Source: Talinum fruticosum
Taxonomy: Eukaryota > Streptophyta > Magnoliopsida > Caryophyllales > Talinaceae
NCBI GenBank assembly: GCA_021018815.1
Contig: JAITYX010000004.1
Location: 9,805,501 to 9,869,500 of the forward strand
Reading direction: 5' to 3'
DNA length: 64,000 nt
Below, piece by piece: positions 33,900-46,790 of the stretch. Under the pieces are notes generated by a model, which did no database searches, was not told the DNA's origin, and worked only from the letters and a program-made list of their open reading frames with translations. The first letter of the stretch is position 1. Each line of letters starts with the position of its first letter. The position numbers and the translations under genes are program-made.

Positions 33900-35240
33900 G
33901 AAATTTAACTACTCAGAATCTCGATCTTTAACCATTAATTTTTCTAAACCTCAGAAAGAAATAATTCAACTCATAAAACCAAGACTGAACCAGGCTCAAA
34001 CTCCACGTGCTAAATATCCTCTCTAATCCTGTCTGGAACAGCATCTCTCCAATTCCCCTAAAAGGAGTTCCTTCCACTTGATAGTTGGTATACTGTTGTG
34101 CTCCTACTCCATCAATACATAATAAGTAGATTATGTAGTTCATGTCTTAAAATTGATTGCATTCTATCATTTGACTCAAAACAGAGAACTATCCCATGAC
34201 TCAGCATTTTTTCCATCTATTTCAAAATTGAGAAGAGCTAGAGCTTATGTTAACAGTTGCCCTTACATACACCAGAGTATAAATAATACAAAAACACACA
34301 CACACACCAAAAAAAAAAAAAAAAACAAAAACAAAAAGGGTGATGTGATGTTATAGAAGTTTGAACTCCGCAGACTAGCTATGTTTCCCATTGAGCATAC
34401 TCCCTCTCTTTCTTGCAGTTCAAATGTGGGGAAATTTACAGGATCAGGACAAGCACCGGCAAAAATAATCATATTCCTGTCACTTCAAACCTGGTAAATT
34501 ATAGCTGTTGTAGAACATAGCAGGAGATGTCTATGTCCCTGGGGAAATTTCCTGTTGATAGTCTTCTTTTCCATTGAGCGAGTGTGCACAGCATCTCTTG
34601 CATGTCCAAGACTTCCTCATCATATCATTTATTTGATCTCGTGTTTGTGCTACAAATTAAGCTTAAGAAGATGAAAAGACAAGATCAGTGCATGTATTTT
34701 CGTCCCTCTCTTTCTTGCAGTTCAAGAAGATGAAAACAACCAAGTGATCTCACAATCTTCATACAGCAACTGGGACTTCATGAGCAGTCCGTGTTCATAG
34801 CTTACTCTGATGCTATGTTTAGGCACTTTCTAGTCTGCATTCCAAACTCGTTTCTTAAACCTGTGATGATAATCATTTAGGCATTCAACAACTGTTACTC
34901 TGTCCATTTCAGCTTCCAAATTTTTATTTTGAACTCCGGCTCACAGTAATTGATCTCAAATTGTTGTCCTATTGTTCTAAATGTCAAGAGTCGATTATCT
35001 TTTTGGGATAATATAATTTTTGTCTCTTTAATATTGCCGACTATACAACTAATCTTGCACATTACTGGAAGATAATTCGACAACTTTTCATTTAAAATTC
35101 AAGATACAACTTTTGATTACTTCAATGAATTTAGCTGCAACATAAGTGTGAAATGAAATCTCCAGAAATATATTACTGTCAATCATGTTGTCACCCGATG
35201 GTTTCGTTCTACTTGAAATATTTAATTATTTGGCTGAATC
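33900..35240 (+). other. NLR 3' flank, copy 3, without its gene
   Basis: Stretches match the downstream regions of other NLR copies. GTGCTCCTACTCCATCAATAC resembles 14447-14467. The TTTCAAAATTGAGAAGAGCTAG block with the following CCCTTACATACACCAG resembles 41960-42015 and 43200-43260. No NLR coding sequence precedes it, so an NLR has been deleted from this place, or only the flank was duplicated. Confidence 0.5.
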
Positions 35241-35277
35241 TGAATTCCATCATTGTTTTTGAAAATGTAAATACTTA

Positions 35278-35387
35278 GTGTCCTTTTCTCCATGGCTCCA
35301 TATATGAATGGATTATTTAGATTTTTTTTGGGGGTGTCCTTTTCTCCATTGCTCCATATATGAATGGATTATTTAGATTTTTAAGGG
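35278..35387. repeat. 55-bp tandem duplication
   Basis: Two adjacent copies of a unit that begins GTGTCCTTTTCTCCAT and contains GCTCCATATATGAATGGATT. They differ at a few bases and in the length of a T-run. Confidence 0.8.
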
Positions 35388-35420
35388 GGTGGATGGTGGG
35401 TGCAATCCATCACTAGGCTG

Positions 35421-35687
35421 CTCCCTTGATTTTAAAATATTTATTATATTAAGATTATGAGGAAATATCAAGAAAACAAAATTCATAACATAATTTATGT
35501 TAAAAAATAAAGTTGCCTCAAAATTTCTGTGGAAATGAAGAATATCAATTAAAAAAGAGAGAAAAAATGCAGTTACTAAGGACAAAAGTGGTAAATTAGT
35601 CATTATACGTCATTGGAATTATAGGGTGACATATATTATGAAACGAAAAAGTTATTTAAAGTAACATGTATGTTGAAATCAAGGGAG
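35421..35687. mobile_element. Stowaway-type MITE, 267 bp, diverged
   Basis: The termini CTCCCTTGATTTTAAAATAT and, on the complement, CTCCCTTGATTTCAACATAC are inverted repeats. TA follows on the right and TG (mutated TA) precedes on the left. The interior matches the MITE at 36037. Confidence 0.8.
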
Positions 35688-36036
35688 TATTTTTTTACTT
35701 TGGCCACAAAAATTAAGCAACGGTTGGCCTCTAAATCAAGAAAACAGATTTGTCGTAAAGTAACAAATGCACTTGTTATACCGTAATCTTGCATCCATGA
35801 ATCGGAAACATGTGTAAAAAATGGCAAAAGCAAATTAGGAGCAGATCCCATGTGTTTAGAGGGGGAGAAAGATCGAAAAAAGAAGTACAATATTGAGGCT
35901 CTAAAATGAATACATCTAAATTGTTCTAACTTTAACAACTACTACAGAAAATGCAAGTTGCCCACAGGACTTGAATAATATGGCGATTAAGTCAATGACA
36001 TGTAATAAATGATACTCCCTCCATTTTAAAATGATA

Positions 36037-36305
36037 CTCCCTCCGTTTCAAAATATACGTCGTTTTAAGGTTATGCGGGAATATTAAGGAAGCATAAAAT
36101 TCATGACAAATTTTATGTTAAAAGATAAGTTGCCCTATCTTTTATTGGAAATGAAAAAATTAATTAAAAAAGAAAAGAAACAAAATAATTAATAAGAATA
36201 AACTTGGTAAACTAGTAATTAATATGTCATTGAAATTGTAGAGTAACAAGTATTATAAAACGAAAAAAATTAGTTAAAGTAAAATGTGTTTTGAAACGGA
36301 AGGAG
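36037..36305. mobile_element. Stowaway-type MITE, 269 bp
   Basis: The inverted termini CTCCCTCCGTTTCAAAATAT and, on the complement, CTCCTTCCGTTTCAAAACAC are flanked by TA on both sides. A partial duplicate of the left end (ACTCCCTCCATTTTAAAA) lies just upstream at 36014. It sits in the former promoter of the coiled-coil stub. Confidence 0.9.
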
Positions 36306-36550
36306 TAATGTTTCAATTTATAATACTCGAGAGATTGCTCACAGTTTTATCCTTTTATAATTAAAGTGGTATAATGAATAATGTAGGTGATGGAGGAGAA
36401 TCAGATGATAGTATATATTATAAATAGTTTTTCTTGTTTTTGGGGGTGTTTTCATATATGGTTTGCATATGCTCAGCATACCAGAACAACTAAATTCTTT
36501 ATCCTCTTTTGTCCTCTTGATATTTCCCTTAGCTTCTACTTGAATCACAA

Positions 36551-36738
36551 ATGGAAGCAGTCTCTGTTTCCTAGACACTCTTTGCTGCTTTGCAATGCAA
36601 GCAGATCAAAGGCTTTTTCTCTCAATGGAACTTCCAAATTGAGAGCCTTGAGAGCACTGTCAAAACCATGCAGGCTATGTTGTGCGATGTGGACAAGAAG
36701 CAAACACAAGGGGATACTCTCTCTTATAACAAGCAATG
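36551..36738 (+). pseudogene. CNL coiled-coil stub
   Basis: The ATG and its upstream context copy the start of the 26.87-kb gene (GAATCACAAATGGAAGCAGT). The reading MEAVSV is followed by a stop where four codons are deleted. TLFAALQCKQIKGFFSQWN and ESLESTVKTMQAMLCDVDKK then follow up to GDTL. Homology stops near 36715, before any NB-ARC sequence. It is a duplicated 5' fragment without coding potential. Confidence 0.88.
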
Positions 36739-37209
36739 ACATATTAATGACCAATTTATATTTGCCAAATAAAAAACGGGAAAAAAATCTCCCGTATGGA
36801 TCCAATTAGACAACATTTTAAATTAGTTCAAAAATGTAATATTTATTAAATATTAAAAAATGTGGGACAAACATCCATTTTCATATTCGAATGTGGATGG
36901 AAATGCATGCAGCTATATATCATGCATGTTACATTGCAGGATCTTTCATCGGGATTTTGATACAAGTTTAAAGCGAAATTTACTCTTAACAGCGTGAATT
37001 AAGCTTGAATAACGAGGAGGGTAGAAATTAAGCAAGCGTACGTTACTGAGGCCTTTCGTGCTTGAAGCAACGTGGAATCATCACCGTAATTTCCATGTAA
37101 TTCATGCATCATTTATATCATGTCATGGGATCATGATGAGCTCCATGCTTACATATACTCCACTAGCAGTTCGTAGAACAATTCACCACCCACCAATTTA
37201 CATAACCTA

Positions 37210-40200
37210 ATGGAGACCATTGGAATGGCACTCTCTACTCTTGAATCCCTCCTTAACATTATACCCACCCTGAAAGATTTATTTTCCGTCCTGAACTGCA
37301 ATTCCGAGCTCGAGAGTCTTAAACAAATCCTCGACGACATCAAGTCTAAGATGCTTGCTGTGCACCATAATCAAGCTAATGGGGTCGAACTCTCCCCTGA
37401 TGACCGGGCCCTTATCGAGAAGATGAAGGATGCTGTTTATGAAGCTCAAGATTTGCTCGATGAGCAAGCCACTCGGGTTCAGCTTCAACAGCTTAGGGAG
37501 AGTGGTGTCTGGAACAAGGTACGCAGCTTGTTGTCTCCTTTTGAAAGTCTGCGTCTTGCATATTCCCTTGCCCCGAAAGCTAAGAGAATTAAGACCGGAT
37601 TGGAAGCGTTTAGTAGTAAATTGACCATTAAAGGTGTCCATGGACCTCCTAGGAGGATGAAGGAGACAGCTTCTTGTATAAATGAGAGTTGTATAGTTGG
37701 AAGAGAGGGTGATAAGAGGGCGATCATAGGCATATTGCTAGATCATAGAGTCCAAACAGATAATGTTCTAGTCCTGACTATTGTAGGAGTCGGAGGGCTG
37801 GGGAAGACTGCTCTTGCCCAACTTGTTTTCAATGATCCTACGATCCAAATGGAGTTCTGTGATAGGAGATTTTGGGTTTGTGTCTCTGATCAAGGTGGAA
37901 GGCCATTCGATGTGAAGGCAATTCTTGCTAGTATTCTCAAATCAATCACAAGGGAGTCTTTTTTGATTATGGTAAGGTTGAATTGGAACATATACTCCAA
38001 CAGCTGAGACAGAAAATTGGTCAAAACAAGTTCCTGCTCGTACTTGATGATGTATGGACTGAGAAACACAGTGAGTGGAATGAGTTGGAGCAATATGTAC
38101 TTGGGTTAGGTCTTAGGGGAAGTAGAGTTATTGTTACTACACGGTCAAAATGGACAGCCACAACTATTAAAAGCAACCACATGTATGAGTTACAAGGGTT
38201 GTCAGATGAGTGTTCTTGGCGTTTGTTTGAAAGAGAGGTTGGAGTAGAACAAGCAAACCGCCATGATGTGGTTGAGATGGGTAAAGAAATAGTCAAAAAT
38301 GTGCTAATGTTCCTCTTGCTGTAAAAGTGGTAGGAAGCCTTCTAAATGGTGAAGATATAAATAAGTGGCGATCCTTTCATCGAAGAAGATTACATGAAAT
38401 CCAACAAAATGACGATGGCATTATGCAAATATTAAAGTTTAGCTACTATCATCTTTCCTTGCCGCTACAGACTTGCTTTGCTTATTGCGCATTGTTTCCT
38501 AAGGATTATGAAATTCCAAAGATAAAGTTAATTGACCTTTGGATGGCACAAGGTTATGTTGAGCAATTGTATGAAGGTCAAAACATTGAAGATGCAGCTG
38601 AGGATTATTTCCAGATTTTAGTGAAAAGATGTTTTTTCAAGATATTGAGGAGGATTATGAAGGAAAATTGTCATTTAAGATCCATGACTTGATGCATGAC
38701 ATTGCTCAGCAGGTTGCTGGAAGTGAAATTTTTATAGAAAATTCTGCTGCTAGCACCCTCGATGAAAATATTCGTCATGTATTTCACCAAGGCCCCATCC
38801 GAACCAATAGTTGTAAACAAGGCTTCGTAACAAGAACTAAGATCCGATCGTACATTCAAGGTGCTTACTTCTATAGTTTTATCGTTCCATTTCCTGTGAG
38901 TACATTACCAACAAATTATAAGAGCCTACGGGCACTGGACTTGGTTCATCTGGATATACAAAGTTTACCAGATGGAATAGGTGAATTGTTGCATCTAAGG
39001 TATCTTGATCTCTATGGAAACTCTGAGTTGAGAATCCTTCCTAAGTCATTCACACAACTAATCAATCTGCAGACTTTAAATCTGCGTGGTTGTGTGAGTT
39101 TAAAAGAGTTGCCAAAAGATTTCAACAAACTTGTTAAGGTTAGAGCCTTAGAGGTACCTGTAGATGATAACAGTTGGAGTGTCTTAAGGTATATGCCATC
39201 AGGGATGGAGCAGTTGACTAGTCTTAGTAGGCTGAGTGGATTCATAGTGGCGGACAGAGAGTCAAGTTTGGAGGGAGATGCTGGGGGGCTGCAAGATCTG
39301 AGAGGCTTCACTAACCTAAGGGGCTCTCTCCATATCTGGATTAGTCAGAAATATCAGCACGTTGTGGAAAATGGTAACAGAGGAGGATACTTGAGTGACT
39401 TGAAACATCTCAGCAATATATGCATAGAGTTTCATTGGGAGATGGGCAGAAAAAACGATCCGGGAATAGTGCGTTTTAATGAAGCTTTGTTGGAAGACCT
39501 TAAGCCCCATCAGAATCTTGAAAAGTTAAGAGTTGTTGGTTACTTTGGTTTGACAATTCCGAGATGGGCAAAACAAGATAATTTCGCAAAGAATCTCCCA
39601 AATCTTCTACGTATTGAAATTTTGAATTGTCGTGGATTGCGAAGTTTGCCACGGCTGGGCAATCTGCCTTCTCTGAAATCACTTACAGTTTGGGAATTAA
39701 TGAATTTGGAGTACATGGAAGATAGAAGGAGCAACAGTGATAGCATAGGTGGCTATGGAGCAGAAACGGAACAAGAATCATCATTCTTTCCCTCCCTTGA
39801 ATTTCTCGAATTAAATAACCTGCCAAAGTTGAAAGGATGGTGGACAGGCTCATCTACATCCATGTCTGTATCTGAATTGGGGATGGGAGAAGATGACAGC
39901 TTAAATAACGATAGTAGATTGCAAACTGCGAGTGCTCATCCACTGCCGTCATTTCCCGGCTTTCTGAATTGCGCATATGGGATTGCCCTAACCTGACCGT
40001 TATTCCTCTGTGTCCTACGGTGGAAACTCTTAAATTGAATTATTTCAACGAAAGACTACAAATCATGACTAAAAAGGAACAAGACCCGACAGAGATGGAT
40101 GGTTCTGATGATTCTGGAGATTGGTGTAATGAGCCCAAAATCAGATATATAAGTATAACCAATGTGAGGTATCTCAAATCTCTGCCTTCGGGGGCCTTGC

Positions 40201-40690
40201 AGCTTCTTGATACGATGAGAATAGAAAGGGATGGGGTGGAGAGTCTGTCGGAAGTTGAGGACGTTTTCCGCAGTTGCTCGTCTTCCCTAAAATCTCTACG
40301 AGTTTCTTCGTGCCGAAACTTGAGGAGTATTTCAGGAGGGTTAGAGTACCTCACTACCTTAAACTCACTATTTCTGGAATATCTCCCCAGTTTGTGTTTT
40401 GAGGAAGTGGGAGTGGAGGATAGTATGCCATGGAGATGCCTTCATCAATACCTCCGTTCCCTGGAGTTGCGGGGTCTTCCTCAGTTGGTTGATCTGCCAA
40501 AGGGGCTGTTGTACTTAACTCCCTCCAATACCTGACAATTGAATATTGCGATAATTTGGAAGCGATACCAGAGTGGATAGGCTACCTATCATCTCTCGAA
40601 TCCATTAACATTGGCAACACCAAACTGGAATCACTGCCACAAGCAATGGAGAAGCTATCATCACTCCGATCCCTTAAAATGCGGTCATGA
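37210..40690 (+). CDS. CNL-type disease resistance protein (RGA-like), full length, broken by five single-base losses
   Basis: The second NLR, about 1,160 codons when read through. It starts METIGMALSTLESLLNIIPT. The coiled-coil, with the EDVID-like KDAVYEAQDLLDE (73-85), differs clearly from the 26.87-kb gene, whereas the LRRs are close to it. Then come P-loop GVGGLGKT (193-200), kinase-2 LLVLDDVW, RNBS-B VIVTTRS, the GLPL region VPLAVKVVGSLL, RNBS-D CFAYCALFPKDYEIP, IHDLMHDIAQQV and about a dozen LRRs. The gene ends LESLPQAMEKLSSLRSLKM. Frame breaks lie at 37959-37964 (T-run), 38295-38299 (A-run), 38632-38638 (T/C-run), 39955-39957 (C-run) and about 40519-40523. Each is one base short compared with its paralogs or the frame, and no in-frame nonsense codon was noticed. 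Either a recent pseudogene or an intact receptor with sequence errors; the second is favoured. Expected location is cytosol or plasma membrane. Confidence 0.9.
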
Positions 40691-43600
40691 CATCCTTAAA
40701 AATCACTGTAAATTTTCTTCTGCCCAGTTTTCATAATCTCTCTCTCAATTTGTCTCTGTTTTTTTTAAGAATATTTTTACATACTTTCGCTAATGATTTG
40801 TGAATAGATTGGCCTACCTTTGAAACAATCTTTTATGTGTTTGTATTGTTTATCTTGTTCTTTAATTTAGTGAACTTTATTGGACTAGACACATCAATAG
40901 TGCTTTGAAAGAAATGTTTAACATTTGGTACTCCGAGATCAATATCGTCAATTATTCGAAGCCTATGCTTTCTACTTGGTTTTTAATACTTCATTTGAGC
41001 TTACAGATGTTTGGACAATTTTTCAGATTAAATCCAGTGCACTTCCACCTCAACTGTACCAGGTTAGATCCAAGAGTATGGCATCCTCAATTCACTTTAA
41101 GGAGGTAATTTTTAAGCTCAGAGCTCAAATCTTTGATCCATGGAGACTATAATACTGGTTTTTGAGATGCACTTGAAGGTTTCTGTTATAATTTCTCAGA
41201 GGCTATAAAGATAAATGGCGTTCATGCCCCTACAAATGACCCATTGATAATTTCATAAACCAATATACACACACTTAAAATCTTGCTCGTACTTCTAGTG
41301 TATGGTTTCTTACAATTATGTATCACATAAAAGTACAATAGCTCAATGTTCAAGAACTGGCTTTATTATTTTTGATACTCTGTTTCTCTATTTAAAACAT
41401 CATATCTGGCACTGATATTTGAGATTGTTTTCCTTTATATGAACTTTGACATATCCTCCTTTCATTGTGAAGGTGGAACAACATTTTTTGGGGCTTGTTA
41501 CTTCACATGGTGGACTCTGCTTGAATGGCAATCCTGCGTTTCTGTCCTGTCTCAGGATGCACTTGTCTATTTGTTCTGCTTTTCAAGATGAAAGGTTTAG
41601 TCATGTTTGGCCCAAAAGAGATGGTAAAAGAAAAGGCATGTCATGTAATGACAAATTATGGAAATTTTGATTTTGCACCCTAGAGAGATGGGTTTCCTGG
41701 GAGGTTGTCTTCTCTGTCAGAACTTGGAAGGAATTCATCTGTAAGAAGCCTACAGTTGTCAATCCACAGAAGGTGATTTCTTATGCACCAATGTCATCAT
41801 GATAAGGTGAGTGGCATATGAGATTTGTCCCTTTCATTTTCTCATGTTGCCATTTCAGCCTACATTTTGAGAAGTCTTGTGATTGAGTTTTGATTCTTTG
41901 ACTACGGTATTGCGGTGAGTATATGAAAGTTCTCGTGATTCAGCATCCTTTCCAAGTCATTCAAAATTGAGCAGAGCAGGGTTCTAATTACCAATTGTCC
42001 TTCCATGCACCACCGTGTAACAGCATGAAAAAGGAACCATAAAAGGTAATGAATATATCCCTTCTGTTTTTCTTTCCTTTACTTTCGCAGTCTGTTCCAG
42101 TTTTTAGTGATATAGAATAGTTGTTATTGTTGGTGTAAAGAAGTGTAAGAGTTAACTATTGCAGGATGGAAAATAGCATACAATAATGGCCTTATTTGAT
42201 TTACCACATCAAGTTCAATGTCTCATCCTGGATGTACTTTATTTGGTTGGACTACTGCTTCATGATGGCAGCTCTGATCATCAGACTGCTGGACCTTCTG
42301 GGACTAAATGACTGTAGACAAAGAAGGTAATTTTACTGCCCAATGTTTGCTTATTGAGGACTCAAACCCTTCCTATAAATTTTCATCCAACTGGAAAACT
42401 GTTTTTTGAAATGTGCCCTTACTTGATTTCTATTGTCATTTGTTAGGAGGTTGTGAAGACAAACTGACTTCGCTCTCCAGAGTCAAGACTCGCTGATTAT
42501 TTCATAAACCCAAGCTTTTGCTCATGTTTCTGGTAAATGGTCCCTCACAACTGTGTACCTCATAAAAAGTATGATTATACTCATGTTCAAAAAGGACTTA
42601 CGTACTTGATATTTGGCCTTTCTTTTCCTAAAATACTAAAAATCCACCCATATATAGTGGCATCGATCGCTGAAACTTATATTTGTTTTCCCTGTATACA
42701 AAATTTTTGATGCATTTTCCTTTTACCATGAAGTTGGAGCAACACTTGTCAGAATGTTTGCAACTACATCTTTTGGTCTGCTTGAATAGCACTCCTGCTG
42801 GTCTCTTGAACGACACTCATGCGTTTGGTTCCCATCTCAAGATATGTTTTCTAGAAGTTCTGGTGTTTCTACAAGAAAAAGTCAGCAATTGAAAAAGGCA
42901 AACCCAAGCTTCATGATGGTTGTTTCTCTGTCACGTAGTGTTGGACATAATTCAGCTGTAAAAAGTCTCTGACTGATATCTCCAATGCTTTTGATGCTTA
43001 AGTACTACTTGCTAATCTACATCAGAAGCTCATTCTTACTTGCCAACATCATCATGCTAAGGTCAGTAGCTACTGAGATCAGTGTTTTTGTTTTCCCATA
43101 ATGCCATTTTAGCCTAAGTTTGAAGAGGTTTTGTGATCAACATTTTGATTATTTACCTAGCTGATATAGTGCATCGCATCACTGAGGCATCTTTTCTATG
43201 TCGTTCAACATTGAGCAGAGGGTAGGGCTAATATTAACATTTACCCTTCCATGCACCAGTATGTAATCACTTAAGACCTCATCTTTGAGCATTAACATCA
43301 TAAAGGGATTATACAATCCAGTGACTTATGTCCCCTTCTGTTCATTTTCTCTTGCACATGAGCGAGCACACACGTGGATGTGTATCTCATTTACTTCTAG
43401 AATTTAGGGAGTATAGAGCATAAAGTTGATTCCATTTTGTTCAATTAAAAAAATTTTAATTGTGTGCATGCCTTTTTCTTTGGTCTTAATGTTGCCTTTT
43501 TAATTGTTACAGTCTTGAAACATCTCCAACTTGTTTAGGACCAAGTTTCTGGTTAGTGTCTTGTTCCTCATCATATTCTCGACTTTATTGTCATAAACTG

Positions 43601-45300
43601 CTCATTACGGCTAATAATTTGTCAATAGCATTATACAAGGAATAGCTAGTGAATTAAGGTAATATTGGTGCTTGTTTTAATTTGCTTCCCTCAACTCGGA
43701 ATCTCTTGATCAAATTTCACAATCCCTCCGAACTGTTATCAGCAGAGTGTATTGTAATACTGTTTGTCACTTGTTAATTAGTGCGATTCATTTGCTGCTC
43801 TTTTCATTTATTCTTGAGATGAAATTGTAAATAGTGTAACTGAGTAATTGTATATGACTGTCTTGAGCTGCAGCACGATAAACAGATTATACAAGCTAAT
43901 CTCTTGTGTTCCTTGTTTTCAATTTTCTACTTGCTAGTAGTAAGATTCTATGTGTAATCATCAAGGCAAATAGATAATGAATACTTCAAAAACAAGATGA
44001 TTATTTTCAGGTGTTGAAGTTATGATGCATCTTGCATTTATTCTTTGGCTAATAAATTATATTGGCTTTGGAGTACAAGATCATGACATCTGAATGCACT
44101 TTATGTAGGCAGAATACTGCTGCTTCAAATGGAACCCTGCTTCTGACATGATAGCTATGATCACAGTGCAGGACTTGGTCAATAAAAAATAGGTAAATCT
44201 ACAAACCAATTTCCCAACCCCCCAGACTTGACTCTTGGACATGATTGTCTAACATGGTTCATTTCAATGCACCACGTTTTTTGTTTTTTTGGTATGCAGG
44301 GGAATTGGACCGTCTGAACATCTTGCAGATCTATGAAATGATACAATGTCTTACATTCTTGTAGGTTCTTTAGAATCCAAGACTTCAAATGACATTAAAT
44401 ATGTTGAATCATTCATACTCAAGGTTGCCTTATTGCGTGTTTGCAGTTTCACCCTTAACATTGAGATCAGGATTCACACTATGCTTTTTATGTCCTAGAC
44501 TAGATGATGTGCCCAAGAATCAAAATTTAAGGGTTTGCATTGTGTACCAAGATCTGCTTTTGTGATTTCGTGCGGAACTGAATGGTGCATTACTGGAGGT
44601 GTGACCAAGCAAAGAAGGTGAGTATGACATGCTTATAGACTCGCTCATTATTTCATTTTCACATAATCTTCTGGTAATGTTCCTAACGCAGGCCATCTGT
44701 TTTCAGGTGATAATCAATTATCTGATCGAAAACTTGCACATCCAAAAACCCTGAGACGTATTCTTGACCCTGTAGTTAATGGTAATGCAAAGTTTACATA
44801 TTGCTTGAAATTTTCTGCCTAATGCCATCCATGATAATTGATATTTCGATTATTAACCCGTCTTGTTTGTATTTGTTTTTCCATTATATGAACTTTTGAC
44901 TTGGTGCATTGATCTTCTGTTTGACAGTTTTGCTAGACAGCCACTTGTGTGACACAACATTCGTATGCAGAGTGTTTTTATTACCAATAATCGATACTAG
45001 CCATGTCCGTCATGTTTAAAAACTTCCTCATCGCATCAGTTCACCATGATTTCTCTCCTTTTGGTGTTACCAAAGTCATCAAGCAAAAGGTTATGGCAGA
45101 GAGCATATGAAGATTTTGGGGATCGGAAATCCAAAGGCCTGAGCACATTAAAGCCACCTGGTGAAATTTTCGAAGACTTGGACTGGTCTTCAATTGAGTG
45201 AAGCAGATGAGCCAAGCTCATTTGTTACCAGGCCAAAGGAGCATTGGAGTTACCAAGGCCTCTAATTTGTAGAAGCATAGGTCTTTTTCAAACAGAATAA
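40691..45300 (+). other. NLR 3' flank, copy 4 (longest), non-coding
   Basis: No convincing gene. The parts at 41440-41640 and 42680-42890 are diverged copies of each other (GGTGGAACAACA against GTTGGAGCAACA; CTCTGCTTGAATGGCA against GTCTGCTTGAATAGCA). The parts at 41940-42030 and 43190-43260 repeat the TTCA-AATTGAGCAGAG block. The part at 43550-44480 matches 24900-26030. The part at 45017-45060 matches 14536-14570. Open frames here are short and not conserved between copies. Confidence 0.5.
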
Positions 45301-45539
45301 TTAAGTAGGGTAATTTTGTATTTCATCTAGAGTGCGTAAGCTTTTGAGAGAGTACCCTCTGATTTGTGTAGAGGAGAAAATTTGTAATCGTTTTATACAA
45401 CGGTGGAATCTACTTCTTTACCAATGCACGAAAGTAGTTATAAGTGAAACTTCAATCGAAATATCTAATAAAAATTTTTAAAAAATATCGACCAAACTCA
45501 TTAACACCCATAATTACGGATTAATGATATGCTTTTGAA

Positions 45540-45680
45540 TCTACACTACCCTACCAAGTGAGTTTTGGCCTAATGGAAAAAATTTCATACTTCCGTCCTT
45601 TCCACCGAGATTCGAACTTTGGAGGAAACAATTTCCTATCGCTATCCCTCATGATTCTTTAAATCAAACTGAAATTACCT
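45540..45680 (-). mobile_element. Possible SINE fragment
   Basis: The minus strand contains AAAGTTCGAATCTCGGTGG, a good pol III B-box (GTTCGAATC) in a tRNA-SINE-like setting. No target duplication or A-tail could be defined. Confidence 0.3.
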
Positions 45681-45734
45681 CCGAGATAAGGTCTAGTTAA
45701 GAAGCCTACATTACTCTTTGAAAAAAATCTACAC

Positions 45735-46110
45735 CACCCAAAATTGATGGAAATTTCTGTACAATCAACAGCATCTAGTGGTAAAACCATATTCAGAAAA
45801 TCATATTTTAGGCTGCCTTGGCTTCTAAGAATTTTTTTTTTTTTTTTTTTTTGCAAATTGTTATTTCAATAAACTTTAAATTTGTACTTATGAGTAGCGA
45901 CCCTGTTTGTAATTGGGCAAAATTTAAGAAATATTATGAGGCTGTGTCCTGGAAATAAAAATCAAATATCAACTGTGAATTAATAATGACGAATTTGATC
46001 ATGGTTAGTATAAGCCCACAATCAACCCAAATTAGTCAAATTCAAATTAATTAATTAGCAATGGAGAGAATAACTTATCGGTTCGTATGTGTTTTTTTTT
46101 AATAACCCAT
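45735..46110 (-). promoter_or_regulatory. Orphan PR-1 promoter without a gene
   Basis: The segment aligns with 6878-7200, the PR1-a upstream region: ATCTAGTGGTAAAACCATAT, then TCAGAAAATCATATTTTAGG, then GGCTGTGTCCTGGAAAT and AATGGAGAGAATAACTTATC. No PR-1 coding sequence follows on its minus-strand downstream side (45300-45735). It marks a sixth PR-1 copy that has been lost or never carried along. Confidence 0.75.
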
Positions 46111-46782
46111 AACTTGCTATTATTTATATATTCTATACGAAATTTTGTTTAAGTTTTGTGGTGAGGTTTTTCTTATTTGATAACTTTGAGTGTATAAATC
46201 TTATCTCAATCACCATCACTTTGATTATTAGTAAAGAGTTTAATATATTCGATACAAATATAATTAAAATTTGGTGATTATTTACTTTCAGATTTAAAAT
46301 TTAGTTTTTTAAACCTTTTATATAGTTTAGTGCATGACTTTTTAGAATTTTGGAGTTATTTGAGTGATTTTTAGGGTTTAATTATGGACCAAGTATTTGC
46401 TATGACTTCTTAATTGGTGGGAGCAGCCCCTTGTTTAAGAATATTCAAGTATGAAAAACAAGAGATACTAAACAAATGGAGCAAGTTATACCAAAACGTT
46501 TATTTTACATATTGGATTTGATAATAAAATTTATCTAGGTAGGCATTTATAGGCTTGTGTATTTTTCGGTCCAAAATTGGACCGAAACAAAGACTGGCCT
46601 AAACTTGATCAAACCAAAGACCGAATTAAAATTAGGGTATCTTTGGATTTTTGAGGTTTGAACATCATCTTGCTGCTTGCAATTATGCATTTAGCCCATG
46701 CCTAAAGAGGCAATAGTGCGAACAAGCACATGCACACAAGTGTGACACAAGAACAATGAACATTTAAGAAGAAAAAAATGCA
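46111..46782. other. Intergenic, no gene seen
   Basis: AT-rich sequence. A short stretch at about 46560-46640 (TCGGTCCAAAATTGGACCGA, then GACCGAATTAAAATTAGGG) resembles the CCGGTC-rich hAT-MITE end at the start of the window and is probably a MITE remnant. Confidence 0.4.
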
Positions 46783-46790
46783 GCCCCGAG

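Noticed and set aside
41446..42892. Short open frames in the NLR 3' flank as small genes
   Set aside because: The paired copies at 41440 and 42680 do not keep the reading frame, so coding is unlikely.
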